A stretch of DNA of 8,463 nt from an uncultured Collinsella sp. (GCA_905197385.1 CAJJYO010000058.1:1-8463), one strand, 5' to 3'; positions 1-5,709 are shown, numbered from the stretch's first letter. The notes: generated by a model from the sequence alone, not told the origin. Program-made: numbers and translations.

Positions 1-491
1 TGGTGCATGAAAGCGTGAGCGCACACCGCATCGCCGACGTGAAGGTGGGCAGCTTCCTTTCGGGCGGCGTCGATTCGGCGGCACTGTATCCGCCCAAGCG
101 CTTTCTGGGCGCAGCCCGCAATATCGAGAACGGTGGCTCGCTCACCATCCTGGCCTCTGCCCTCATCGACACCGGCTCCAAGATGGACGAGGTCATCTTT
201 GAGGAGTTCAAGGGCACCGGCAACATGGAGCTCAAGCTCGACCGCGACCTGGCCGACCGCCGCATCTTCCCGGCTATCGACCCCGTTGCCTCCGGTACGC
301 GTAACGAGGACCTGTTGGTTGACGAGCAGATGCGTCCGTTTGTCTTTGGCCTGCGTCGCATTCTTGCCGGCATGAACAACACCGAGCGCGCAGCTGCGTC
401 GTTTATCAAGGGTCTTAAGGGCACCAACACCAACCAGGAGTTCCTGGTGCGTTCGGCCAAAAAGCACAGCGACTACGAGCAGACGTTCTAG
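1..491 (+). CDS. rho: Transcription termination factor Rho, C-terminal part, with an asparagine-synthetase-like N-terminal piece (partial, chimeric)
   Basis: The frame is open to the left window edge, so the true start is not visible; the GTG at 3 is only the first start-type codon. From about codon 26 onward the protein is Rho, the hexameric RNA helicase that terminates transcription. It has [14 protein letters not shown], then [46 protein letters not shown] and a C-terminal helix region ending [10 protein letters not shown], matching the C-terminal ATPase domain (Q-loop/R-loop region). Codons 1-25 are not Rho. [18 protein letters not shown] is the PP-loop nucleotide-binding stretch of glutamine-hydrolysing asparagine synthetase (AsnB). 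The two halves meet at LSGGVDS (nt 57-77), a motif both families carry. An intrinsic terminator follows. The Rho identity is secure; whether the fusion is a real gene is doubtful, and an assembly join is the simpler reading. Confidence 0.85.
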   Translation, partial: VHESVSAHRIADVKVGSFLSGGVDSAALYPPKRFLGAARNIENGGSLTILASALIDTGSKMDEVIFEEFKGTGNMELKLDRDLADRRIFPAIDPVASGTRNEDLLVDEQMRPFVFGLRRILAGMNNTERAAASFIKGLKGTNTNQEFLVRSAKKHSDYEQTF

Positions 492-528
492 GTTGTCATC
501 CACACGCAGCGATAGTCATCAATGCAAT

Positions 529-560
529 AAAGGGTCGGGGCTTTGAGCCTCGGCCCTTTT
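529..560 (+). terminator. Intrinsic terminator after rho
   Basis: A 14 bp stem (529-542 with 546-559, two G-T wobbles) closes a 3 nt loop and ends in TTTT, 37 nt after the rho stop. Its position and form fit a rho-independent terminator for the gene upstream. Confidence 0.88.
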
Positions 561-639
561 CTATATCGCCGCTCCGCGCTTATTTTTGACCATAAGACTG
601 GCAAGCAGCAGGTTTCCCGTTTCAATCCGACATCGTCGC

Positions 640-668
640 TTGCAATCGACAGGGCGGTTTCGCATAAT
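640..668 (+). promoter_or_regulatory. Sigma-70-type promoter for the downstream two-gene unit
   Basis: TTGCAA (640-645) and CATAAT (663-668) are separated by exactly 17 nt, each close to the -35 and -10 consensus. Transcription would begin near 675 and leave a leader of about 130 nt before the ATG at 805. The rho terminator lies just upstream, so a new promoter is expected here. The rest of 561-804 shows no gene. Confidence 0.6.
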
Positions 669-725
669 AGCTTTTAAGCTTCGCGACGGAAAACGCAGAT
701 GAAACGAACCATATACCGTTGCTTT

Positions 726-738
726 GGGGCATAGCCCC
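726..738 (+). other. Small GC hairpin in the leader
   Basis: GGGGC (726-730) and GCCCC (734-738) form a 5 bp stem with a 3 nt loop inside the proposed leader. No T-run follows, so it is not a terminator. No known riboswitch was recognised; it may be incidental. Confidence 0.35.
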
Positions 739-804
739 GCTTCATCTTCTCTCGCGCAGCCAACTGAATGATGCGATTTGGGTGCTGGAAGATGGGGAGA
801 GCTC

Positions 805-2205
805 ATGGCTTCTTCTGATGCAACACAACGAGCAGTCCTTGCCGGACTTTCGTGCGGGATCGGCCTTGCCGCTCCCGTGGTTATGTATGCTGCGACGCTG
901 CCGTTTTCGTCTGTGAACGAGACGGTCGTGGCGGGTGCGGTTCCCTTCGCCGTGGGCGCGGTGGCGGGCGTGGGCATCTATGCCGCCTCGCTGGGTATCT
1001 CCGAGTATCGTGCGCAGCGTGAAGAGCGTCTGTTCCAGCCCGATGCCATGGGCGGTGCCGCCAATCTCAATCAGCATCAAAGCGAGTTCAAGACCGCCTC
1101 GATTTCAGCTCAGCAGCAGGATGCGACTCCTTACGCTGTGGCTTCTGATTCTCAGGCTCAGGCGGAGCAGTCTACCTCGGCATTCCTTTCCGGCCTGACT
1201 GGTGCGTTCCAGCGCCGTCATGCCGATGATGGTGTCCCTACCATCGCTCGAGCCGCAGATGCTATGGACGAGGACGAGGCTTGGTCCATGATCGACAGTA
1301 TGCTCGACGACGATTCGCCGGTGAGCTGCGACCCTGCACACTCGCGCGACGTCTATCAAGTCGCCATCGACGAGCTCACCAACGGCGGGCAGACCGGCTC
1401 CTTCAATCGCGACGACATCGCCGCCGCGGCACGCGCCGTGTCTGGCTCCCAGGCCGCCCCTGCGGGCAGCACGGCGGCTTTCGTGGCACTCGTCGCCAAC
1501 GCGGCAGCCAATAACGCCTACAGCGCTACCTCGGCGGACGCGAACGCTTCTGCCGACAATTCGTACGTTGATGAAGCCATGGCCGCGGACGAGGAGGCCG
1601 TTGCCGCCCGCCGTGCCGCCGAAAGCTCGCTGTGGGGCGCTCCTGCCCAGCAGCAGGCGGCTGAGGCTGCGCCGTACAATGTAAACCTCGCCAGCATGCC
1701 TATCATCTCCGGTGCCGCGGATATCGATTTCGATGACCTCGATGAGCCTGCAGCCATCACCGCATCGATTGATGCCCAAGATCGCATCGACACCGGCGAC
1801 CTTCCGGATGCCTCACTCGAGGTTGATGTCCCCATGGCTGATTACTCGGGCCACGAGGACATGTGGGCCGCCGCCACCGCGATTCTGGATGAGATTGACG
1901 AGCCTGCTCCTGTTGCAGCCCCCGCTCCCGTCGCTGCCCCTCAGCCTGCTGCCCCCGCCTATGTCGGCCGTCACAGCGCTGTGTTCCCCGAGGATACTGC
2001 CCGTATCTCGCGCGAGAGCGTCGAGCGGGCCGAGGCTATTGCCGCCGGCATTATGGAAAACCGTCGTCACGAGCGCGTCAATCAGATCCTCGAGGAGGAG
2101 ATCGAGCGCCTGCAGTCCTCTACCGCCAAGCGTACGGGCCGTGCCTACCTGAGCGTTATCGAGGGCGGTACCGCCAGCTTCGCGCCGCTCCGCGCGGAGG
2201 CATAA
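805..2205 (+). CDS. Hypothetical Ala-rich acidic protein with two N-terminal membrane segments
   Basis: I do not recognise this 466-residue protein. The ATG at 805 was chosen over the in-frame TTG at 778 because GGGGAGAG (794-801) lies just before it. Residues ~10-30 and ~41-64 are hydrophobic, small-residue-rich and suit a membrane hairpin, followed by a charged stretch (EYRAQREERLF). From ~80 to ~390 the chain is rich in Ala, Asp, Glu, Ser and Gln and looks largely disordered. It includes an acidic patch (DEDEAWSMIDSMLDDD, 155-170) and a Pro-Ala linker (APVAAPAPVAAPQPAAPA, 368-385). Residues ~396-438 are charged and predicted helical (EEEIERL), and a short ordered-looking tail (YLSVIEGG) closes it. 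Only one Cys is visible in the acidic middle region. The VanZ-family gene starts 7 nt after the stop, so the two are probably cotranscribed. A cell-envelope or membrane-tethering role is possible but unproven. Confidence 0.8.
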   Translation: MASSDATQRAVLAGLSCGIGLAAPVVMYAATLPFSSVNETVVAGAVPFAVGAVAGVGIYAASLGISEYRAQREERLFQPDAMGGAANLNQHQSEFKTASISAQQQDATPYAVASDSQAQAEQSTSAFLSGLTGAFQRRHADDGVPTIARAADAMDEDEAWSMIDSMLDDDSPVSCDPAHSRDVYQVAIDELTNGGQTGSFNRDDIAAAARAVSGSQAAPAGSTAAFVALVANAAANNAYSATSADANASADNSYVDEAMAADEEAVAARRAAESSLWGAPAQQQAAEAAPYNVNLASMPIISGAADIDFDDLDEPAAITASIDAQDRIDTGDLPDASLEVDVPMADYSGHEDMWAAATAILDEIDEPAPVAAPAPVAAPQPAAPAYVGRHSAVFPEDTARISRESVERAEAIAAGIMENRRHERVNQILEEEIERLQSSTAKRTGRAYLSVIEGGTASFAPLRAEA

Positions 2206-2212
2206 CTTCTGC

Positions 2213-2662
2213 ATGGTTAAGATCAATCGAAAATGGGCGGTCGTGACCTGCCTGATGGCGCTCTTGATCTGGGGCAATTCGCTGGTTCCCGGCTCGGGGT
2301 CGGGCTCGCTGAGCCTAACGGTCATGGAAGCTATCCGCGGTTTCCTGCACGGCGTGGGACTTCCATATGAATGGGTGACCAACTTTGTTGTTCGCAAGTG
2401 CGCGCATTTTACCGAGTATATGGTGCTCGGCATCTTGGCAACGCACGCCTTTGATTTTGAGGGCCGGCGCACCTTTGACGTGCTGCTGCCCACGGCGGTG
2501 TTCCTGCTGCTGATTCCTTCGATCGACGAGACGATTCAGCTCTTTGTGCCGGGACGCGCCGGCATGATCACCGATGTGATGATCGACTGCTGTGGAGCGG
2601 CAACGGGCGTTGTGCTCCGATATCTCTTACGATCGCTCATATGTGCCAAAAAGGCCGCCTAG
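2213..2662 (+). CDS. VanZ-family membrane protein
   Basis: This 149-residue protein has about four hydrophobic segments (roughly residues 8-25, 66-80, 87-103 and 122-140). It also carries the family signature RKCAHFTEY (61-69) and DETIQLFVPGR (105-115), followed by D121 and D125 before a Gly-rich helix. VanZ domains occur in small integral membrane proteins; the founding member gives low-level teicoplanin resistance, but most members have no known role, so resistance should not be inferred. The gene lies 7 nt after the Ala-rich membrane protein. Its ribosome site may be the GGAGG at 2196-2200 inside the previous gene, 12 nt from the ATG, which is long and hints at translational coupling. The last codons (AKKAA) and the stop form the 5' arm of the terminator. 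Confidence 0.87.
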   Translation: MVKINRKWAVVTCLMALLIWGNSLVPGSGSGSLSLTVMEAIRGFLHGVGLPYEWVTNFVVRKCAHFTEYMVLGILATHAFDFEGRRTFDVLLPTAVFLLLIPSIDETIQLFVPGRAGMITDVMIDCCGAATGVVLRYLLRSLICAKKAA

Positions 2663-2693
2663 GACGTATGCTTGGTGCTAGGCGGCCTTTTTT
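2648..2693. terminator. Bidirectional terminator between converging genes
   Basis: A perfect 15 bp inverted repeat (2648-2662 with 2678-2692) encloses a 15 nt loop. The + strand ends in TTTTTT (2688-2693) and the - strand in TTTTT (2652-2648), so it can stop both the VanZ gene and the converging ROK kinase. Its left arm lies inside the VanZ coding region and includes the TAG stop. Confidence 0.9.
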
Positions 2694-2709
2694 ATTAGAG
2701 GGCTTATAT

Positions 2710-2762
2710 AGGGCGTGGTGGCGTCGTTCCGTAGGTTGGATTTGCCGGGCGCGCCACGCCCT
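2710..2762. repeat. Inverted repeat downstream of the kinase gene
   Basis: AGGGCGTGG (2710-2718) pairs perfectly with CCACGCCCT (2754-2762) across a 35 nt loop. It lies between the kinase stop and the shared terminator. On the - strand it would be an extra 3' UTR stem protecting or pausing the kinase transcript. It lacks a strong T-run of its own. Confidence 0.4.
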
Positions 2763-2775
2763 GTGGGTGCGTCTG

Positions 2776-3666
2776 TTACTGAAGCGCCTGCGCGCCCAGG
2801 GCCAGGCAGCCCATGATGCCCTGCTTGCCCTCAAGGCTGTTGTTGACAATATAGGTATCGATGTCGTTGACCTCGGGCGTGACGATATAACCGTTGAGCA
2901 TCTCGGCGCACTTCTTGCGCGCGAGCGGCACGATGGGGGTGTGGTCGGCCACGCCGCCACCGATGATGATCTTTTGCGGCGCGTAGCACAGCGTGTAGGT
3001 CATGAGTGCCTGTGCCAGATAGCCTGCGAGCAGGTCCATGGCCTCCGGGTCATCGGCCATGTCTCCGGCGCTCTTGCCATCCCAGCGCTTTTTAACGCCG
3101 GGGCCGGCGATGAGACCCTCGAGGCAATTGTCGTGGAAGGGGCAGGCGCTGTGCTCGCCAATGGTGTCGCGCGGGTCGCGCGTGACCAGGATGTGGCCGG
3201 CCTCGGGATGCATCATGCCGTGTACGAGCTTACCGCCCGAGAGCACGCCGGCGCCCACGCCGGTGCCGATGGTCAGATACACAACGTCAGTGAGGCCCTG
3301 GGCGCAACCAAAGGTGACCTCGCCCAGGCAGGCGACGTTGACGTCGGTGTCGTAGCCGCAGGGGATATTGAGCTCGTTTTGGATAGTGCCCAGCAGGTCA
3401 AAGTAGCGCCATGCCGTTTTGGGCGTCTCCAGGATCTTGCCGTATTGGGGCGAGGCAGGGTTGACTGCGGTGGGGCCAAAGGCGCCGATGCCCAGCGCGG
3501 CGATGCCCTTGTCGGCAAACCATGCATTGACGGCCTCAACGGTCTCCTGCGGGGTCGTGGTCGCGATCTGCTCACGCTCCAGGACCGTACCGTCTGCATA
3601 GCCCGTGGCGCAGACCATCTTGGTGCCGCCGGCCTCGAGCGCTCCGATAAGCTGCTGTTCTGCCAT
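2776..3666 (-). CDS. ROK-family sugar kinase, probable fructokinase
   Basis: This 296-residue protein should phosphorylate a hexose with ATP in the cytoplasm. It has the ROK layout: phosphate-1 loop EAGGTK (11-16), GAFGP (61-65), DTDVN (106-110, with D108 the expected catalytic base), phosphate-2 GTGVGAG (134-140) and IIIGGGV (233-239) in the second lobe. The zinc motif is complete: HPEAGH (153-158), then C175, H178 and C181 (ACPFHDNC). The short length, the N-terminal LEAGGTK and this zinc spacing match the fructokinase group of ROK proteins (Bacillus YdhR/GmuE type) rather than the ROK repressors, as no DNA-binding domain is present. The start is supported by AGAGAGG a few nt upstream. It has its own promoter region and a shared terminator, so it seems to be a single-gene unit. 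Glucose, mannose or another sugar cannot be excluded as substrate. Confidence 0.9.
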   Translation of the reverse strand: MAEQQLIGALEAGGTKMVCATGYADGTVLEREQIATTTPQETVEAVNAWFADKGIAALGIGAFGPTAVNPASPQYGKILETPKTAWRYFDLLGTIQNELNIPCGYDTDVNVACLGEVTFGCAQGLTDVVYLTIGTGVGAGVLSGGKLVHGMMHPEAGHILVTRDPRDTIGEHSACPFHDNCLEGLIAGPGVKKRWDGKSAGDMADDPEAMDLLAGYLAQALMTYTLCYAPQKIIIGGGVADHTPIVPLARKKCAEMLNGYIVTPEVNDIDTYIVNNSLEGKQGIMGCLALGAQALQ

Positions 3667-3704
3667 AGTATTCCTCTCTCTGGGACGAGTTGCTCCGTGA
3701 CTAA

Positions 3705-3741
3705 AGTATAGGGCTCTAAACCATTTAAGAAAGCGCTATAA
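3705..3741 (-). promoter_or_regulatory. Promoter region of the ROK kinase with a possible operator
   Basis: On the - strand TATACT (3710-3705) is a good -10, giving a start near 3698 and a ~32 nt leader. The -35 is poor (TTTCTT at about the right distance). A partly palindromic AAGCGCTA core at 3731-3738 overlaps the -35 region and resembles LacI/GalR-type operators (AANCGNTN core). A weak -35 next to such a site would suit a regulated promoter, but this is inference. Confidence 0.38.
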
Positions 3742-3782
3742 AAAGAAGCCTCGCAACGTGGCGGGCGGTGCGGGGCTTCTTT
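3740..3782 (-). terminator. Intrinsic terminator after the aminotransferase
   Basis: A 14 bp stem (3742-3755 with 3769-3782, one G-T wobble) with a 13 nt GC-rich loop. On the - strand it ends in TTTTT (3744-3740). It lies 26 nt beyond the aminotransferase stop and isolates that gene from the kinase. Confidence 0.85.
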
Positions 3783-3807
3783 GGTTGCTTTAGTTGCCGG
3801 GCCGTCC

Positions 3808-4989
3808 TTACCCGCGCGGCTTGATTTTATCACGTAGCGACTTGAGGTTCTCCAGTGCCGCGTTAAGCGTCTCGTCCCGCTTGGCAAAGTGGAAACGAAT
3901 CAGATGGTTGACGGGCTCGCGGAAGAAGCTCGAGCCGGGCACGGCGCCCACGCCCACCTTGGATGCGAGGTCCTCGCAGAATTCGAGGTCGCTGTCATAG
4001 CCAAACTCAGAGATGTCCATCATGACGTAGTAGGCGCCCTGCGGCACGTTATGCTCAAGACCGATGCTATCGAGCCCCTGGCAGAACAGGTCGCGTTTGG
4101 CGGTGTAGAGGTCGAGGACCTCATCGTAATAGCTGTCGTCGAAGTTGAGGGCGGTGACAACGGCTTCCTGCAGGGGAGCGGCGGCACCCACGGTGAGAAA
4201 GTCGTGGACCTTCTTGATGCGCTCGGTGATCTGGGCCGGGGCGATGGTGTAGCCCAGACGCCAGCCGGTGATGGAGTACGTCTTAGACAGCGAGCTGCAG
4301 CTGATGGTTCGCTCGAACATGCCGGGCAGCGTGGCCATGTAGACGTGCTCATGGGGCGCGTAGACGATGTGCTCGTAGACTTCGTCGGTGATGCAGTACG
4401 CGTCGTACTTTTTGCACAGGTCGGCGATAAAGGTGAGCTCTTCGCGCGTAAAGACCTTGCCGCAGGGGTTGGAAGGGTTGCACAGGACGATGGCCTTGGG
4501 GTCGTTGTCGCGGAAGGCCGCCTCGAGTGTCTTGCGGTCAAAGTCGAATGTGGGTGGGTTGAGCGGCACGTAGATGGGCTCGGCACCCGAAAGGATCGTG
4601 TCGGCGCCGTAGTTCTCGTAGAACGGCGAGAAGATGACGACCTTGTCGCCGGGGTTCGTGACCGTCATCATGGCGGCCATCATGGCCTCGGTGGAGCCGC
4701 AGGTGACCACGATATTCTGGTTGGGGTCGACCGGCATGCCCATAAAGTGCTCCTGCTTTGCTGCGAGCGCCTCGCGCATGGCCTGGGAGCCCCAGGTGAT
4801 GGAGTACTGGTGATAGAGCGGCTTGGGGTCGCTGGCGATGGCGCTCAGGCTGTTGAGCAGCTGCGCCGGGGGATCGAAGTCGGGGAAGCCCTGCGAGAGA
4901 TTGACAGCGCCGTACTTATTGGAGATGCGTGTCATGCGGCGGATGACCGAATCGGTAAATCTTGCCGTGCGGTTGGAGAGTTCTTTCAT
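3808..4989 (-). CDS. Pyridoxal-phosphate-dependent aminotransferase, class I/II (fold type I)
   Basis: This 393-residue enzyme has the full length and motif order of cytosolic aspartate/aromatic/kynurenine-type aminotransferases. It shows an N-terminal NLSQGFPDFDPP (30-41), GSTEAM (98-103, phosphate cup), NPSNPCGKV (171-179, N binds the PLP ring oxygen), TDEVYEHI (201-208, D202 to the ring nitrogen), SSLSKTYSITGWRLGY (232-247) and RFHFAKRDE (365-373). Within these, K236 forms the Schiff base, R244 contacts phosphate and R365 should bind the substrate carboxylate. All catalytic residues are present, so it should be active on an amino acid and a 2-oxo acid, but the specificity is not readable from the sequence. 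The ATG is preceded by AAAGGA (5000-4995) with 5 nt spacing. A terminator follows, and the upstream neighbours are divergent tRNAs, so it is transcribed alone. Confidence 0.92.
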   Translation of the reverse strand: MKELSNRTARFTDSVIRRMTRISNKYGAVNLSQGFPDFDPPAQLLNSLSAIASDPKPLYHQYSITWGSQAMREALAAKQEHFMGMPVDPNQNIVVTCGSTEAMMAAMMTVTNPGDKVVIFSPFYENYGADTILSGAEPIYVPLNPPTFDFDRKTLEAAFRDNDPKAIVLCNPSNPCGKVFTREELTFIADLCKKYDAYCITDEVYEHIVYAPHEHVYMATLPGMFERTISCSSLSKTYSITGWRLGYTIAPAQITERIKKVHDFLTVGAAAPLQEAVVTALNFDDSYYDEVLDLYTAKRDLFCQGLDSIGLEHNVPQGAYYVMMDISEFGYDSDLEFCEDLASKVGVGAVPGSSFFREPVNHLIRFHFAKRDETLNAALENLKSLRDKIKPRG

Positions 4990-5099
4990 GACGGTCCTTT
5001 CGAGGATTTGCAGTGGGGCAAGTTTACTCCTATGAAACCGGTGGGATTTGCTCGAAATGGTCTCGAAAAACTCTTTTCAAAATTCTTGAAAATTGGGGC

Positions 5100-5128
5100 T
5101 TGCATCGCGTGGCGTTCCTTGCAATAAT
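5100..5128 (+). promoter_or_regulatory. Promoter for the tRNA cluster
   Basis: TTGCAT (5100-5105) and AATAAT (5123-5128) are 17 nt apart. Initiation near 5135 would place tRNA-His about 20 nt downstream, as is typical for tRNA operons. The rest of 4990-5154 is shared with the divergent aminotransferase, for which no convincing promoter hexamers were found. Confidence 0.6.
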
Positions 5129-5154
5129 AGTCGAGCGCGAAGCGCACAGGACAC

Positions 5155-5232
5155 GGTGGGTGTAGCTCAGTTGGCTAGAGCGACGGGTTGTGGTCCCGTA
5201 GGTCGAGGGTTCGAGTCCCTTTACCCACCCCA
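5155..5232 (+). tRNA. tRNA-His (GTG)
   Basis: A full cloverleaf with anticodon GTG (5190-5192) in the loop TTGTGGT on a 5 bp ACGGG/CCCGT stem. The acceptor stem is 5156-5162 with 5222-5228 (one G-T). G5155 is the extra G-1 that pairs with C73 (5229), the identity element for tRNA-His. CCA (5230-5232) is encoded. It is first in the cluster, 22 nt before tRNA-Lys. Confidence 0.95.
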
Positions 5233-5254
5233 GTTCTTGCTTTGTGTTGATATC

Positions 5255-5330
5255 GGGTCGTTAGCTCAGTTGGTAGAGCAGGGGACTCTTAATCCCAAGG
5301 TCCAGGGTTCGAACCCCTGACGGCCCACCA
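5255..5330 (+). tRNA. tRNA-Lys (CTT), first copy
   Basis: The acceptor stem is 5255-5261 with 5320-5326 (one T-G wobble), the T arm is CAGGG TTCGAAC CCCTG, and the anticodon CTT (5288-5290) sits in the loop CTCTTAA. Discriminator A is at 5327 and CCA is encoded (5328-5330). The first pair of the anticodon stem is a G27-A43 mismatch, shared with the second copy. Confidence 0.95.
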
Positions 5331-5343
5331 CACGATATCTCCT

Positions 5344-5369
5344 CTAAAGTCCGCCATAACGGACTTTAG
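5344..5369 (+). terminator. Hairpin between the two tRNA-Lys genes (possible weak terminator)
   Basis: A perfect 10 bp stem (5344-5353 with 5360-5369) and a 6 nt loop lie in the 43 nt spacer. Only CTTT follows, which is a short T-run, so it may attenuate transcription or guide processing rather than fully terminate. Confidence 0.5.
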
Positions 5370-5373
5370 CTTT

Positions 5374-5449
5374 GGGTCGTTAGCTCAGTTGGTAGAGCAG
5401 GGGACTCTTAATCCCAAGGTCCAGGGTTCGACCCCCTGACGGCCCACCC
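5374..5449 (+). tRNA. tRNA-Lys (CTT), second copy without encoded CCA
   Basis: The sequence matches the first copy from position 1 to 73 except for one base: the T loop reads TTCGACC instead of TTCGAAC (position 59, A to C). All stems and the CTT anticodon are intact. After the discriminator A (5446) the DNA reads CCC rather than CCA, so a mature tRNA would need trimming and CCA addition. The CCA-bearing version of this 3' end occurs 177 nt downstream. It is probably still a functional tRNA, but may be a decaying duplicate. Confidence 0.85.
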
Positions 5450-5527
5450 AAAGATCGTTAAAGCGACTGGCTCAGGCTGGTCGCTTTTTTGTTGACCTCG
5501 CATGGGGTCGAACCCGTTGGGGCGCGG
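5430..5527 (+). repeat. Direct repeat, copy 1 (tRNA-Lys 3' end plus terminator)
   Basis: This copy starts in the tRNA-Lys T loop and runs through the terminator to GGGCGCGG. It matches 5607-5703. The first 19 nt (5430-5448) are identical, a short stretch near 5449-5457 differs, and 5458-5516 matches with two transitions in 59 nt. The last 11 nt (5517-5527) then match except for the first three bases. Confidence 0.88.
5460..5490 (+). terminator. tRNA-Lys terminator, copy 1
   Basis: AAAGCGACTGGC (5460-5471) pairs with 5476-5487 around a TCAG loop, with two wobble pairs, and the tract TTTTTT ends at 5490. It is a normal intrinsic terminator for the tRNA cluster. Confidence 0.88.
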
Positions 5528-5606
5528 AGCTGAGGAAATGCGTAAGCATTTGCCAGCGCAGCGCGCAAGGCGCGAAGCGCCGCAGTGACCGCCTGCGCAG
5601 CAGGCT
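5528..5606. repeat. Cluster of three short hairpins between the direct repeats
   Basis: Three consecutive palindromes fill this 79 nt block: AAATGC-GTAA-GCATTT (5536-5551, a GNRA-type loop), GGCGC-GAA-GCGCC (5569-5581) and GCCTGC-GCA-GCAGGC (5591-5605). The arrangement is like REP or other mosaic palindromic elements. No ORF with a ribosome site is present. Whether this unit recurs in the genome cannot be judged from the window. Confidence 0.55.
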
Positions 5607-5626
5607 GACCCCCTGACGGCCCACCA
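5607..5626 (+). pseudogene. tRNA-Lys 3' end fragment
   Basis: These 20 nt correspond to tRNA-Lys positions 57-76, from the T loop through the acceptor strand to CCA, with no 5' part. It carries C59 like the second tRNA copy but retains CCA. Such displaced tRNA 3' ends are the usual mark of integration or duplication at a tRNA gene. Confidence 0.75.
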
Positions 5627-5635
5627 AAGCATGTT

Positions 5636-5666
5636 AAAGCGACTGGCTTAGGCTGGTCGCTTTTTT
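5636..5666 (+). terminator. Duplicated tRNA-Lys terminator, copy 2
   Basis: The same stem-loop as 5460-5490 with one base changed in the loop (TTAG), followed by TTTTTT. It has no complete gene directly upstream. On the - strand its tail is only TTTAAC, so it would be a poor terminator for dinD. Confidence 0.75.
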
Positions 5667-5709
5667 GTTAACCTCGCATGGGGTCGAACCCGAAAGGGCG
5701 CGGCCGCTT

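Larger units (their letters stand above)
5607..5703 (+). repeat. Direct repeat, copy 2 (tRNA-Lys 3' end plus terminator)
   Basis: This is the second copy of 5430-5527, offset by 176-177 nt. It ends seven nt before the dinD stop codon, with a GCGGCCGC palindrome at 5700-5707 on the border. Together with copy 1 it brackets the hairpin cluster and could represent attL/attR-like ends or a local tandem duplication. Confidence 0.85.

Noticed and set aside
778..804. Upstream TTG start for the Ala-rich gene
   Set aside because: There is no ribosome site ahead of it, whereas the ATG at 805 has GGGGAGAG directly upstream.
1105..1779. - strand frame opposite the Ala-rich gene
   Set aside because: Its Arg/Gly/Val-rich composition is what the complement of Ala/Asp-rich codons gives, and there is no promoter or ribosome site.
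2213..2662. Glycopeptide resistance determinant
   Set aside because: VanZ domains are widespread in non-resistant bacteria, and no other van genes are present.
2641..3711. + strand open frame opposite the ROK kinase
   Set aside because: It begins inside the VanZ terminator and mirrors the kinase codons, with no protein family features.
3889..5127. Long + strand open frame (412 codons) opposite the aminotransferase
   Set aside because: It is antisense to a gene with every aminotransferase motif, has Val/Gly/Asp-rich shadow composition, runs on into the tRNA promoter and has no ribosome site.
5408..5632. - strand 74-codon frame across the tRNA-Lys repeat
   Set aside because: It is built from tRNA, terminator and hairpin sequence. 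Its repeated WAVRGS peptide is only the duplicated tRNA end read backwards.
5430..5703. CRISPR-like repeat array
   Set aside because: There are only two ~97 bp copies with a 79 nt interval, and their content is explained by a tRNA end and a terminator.
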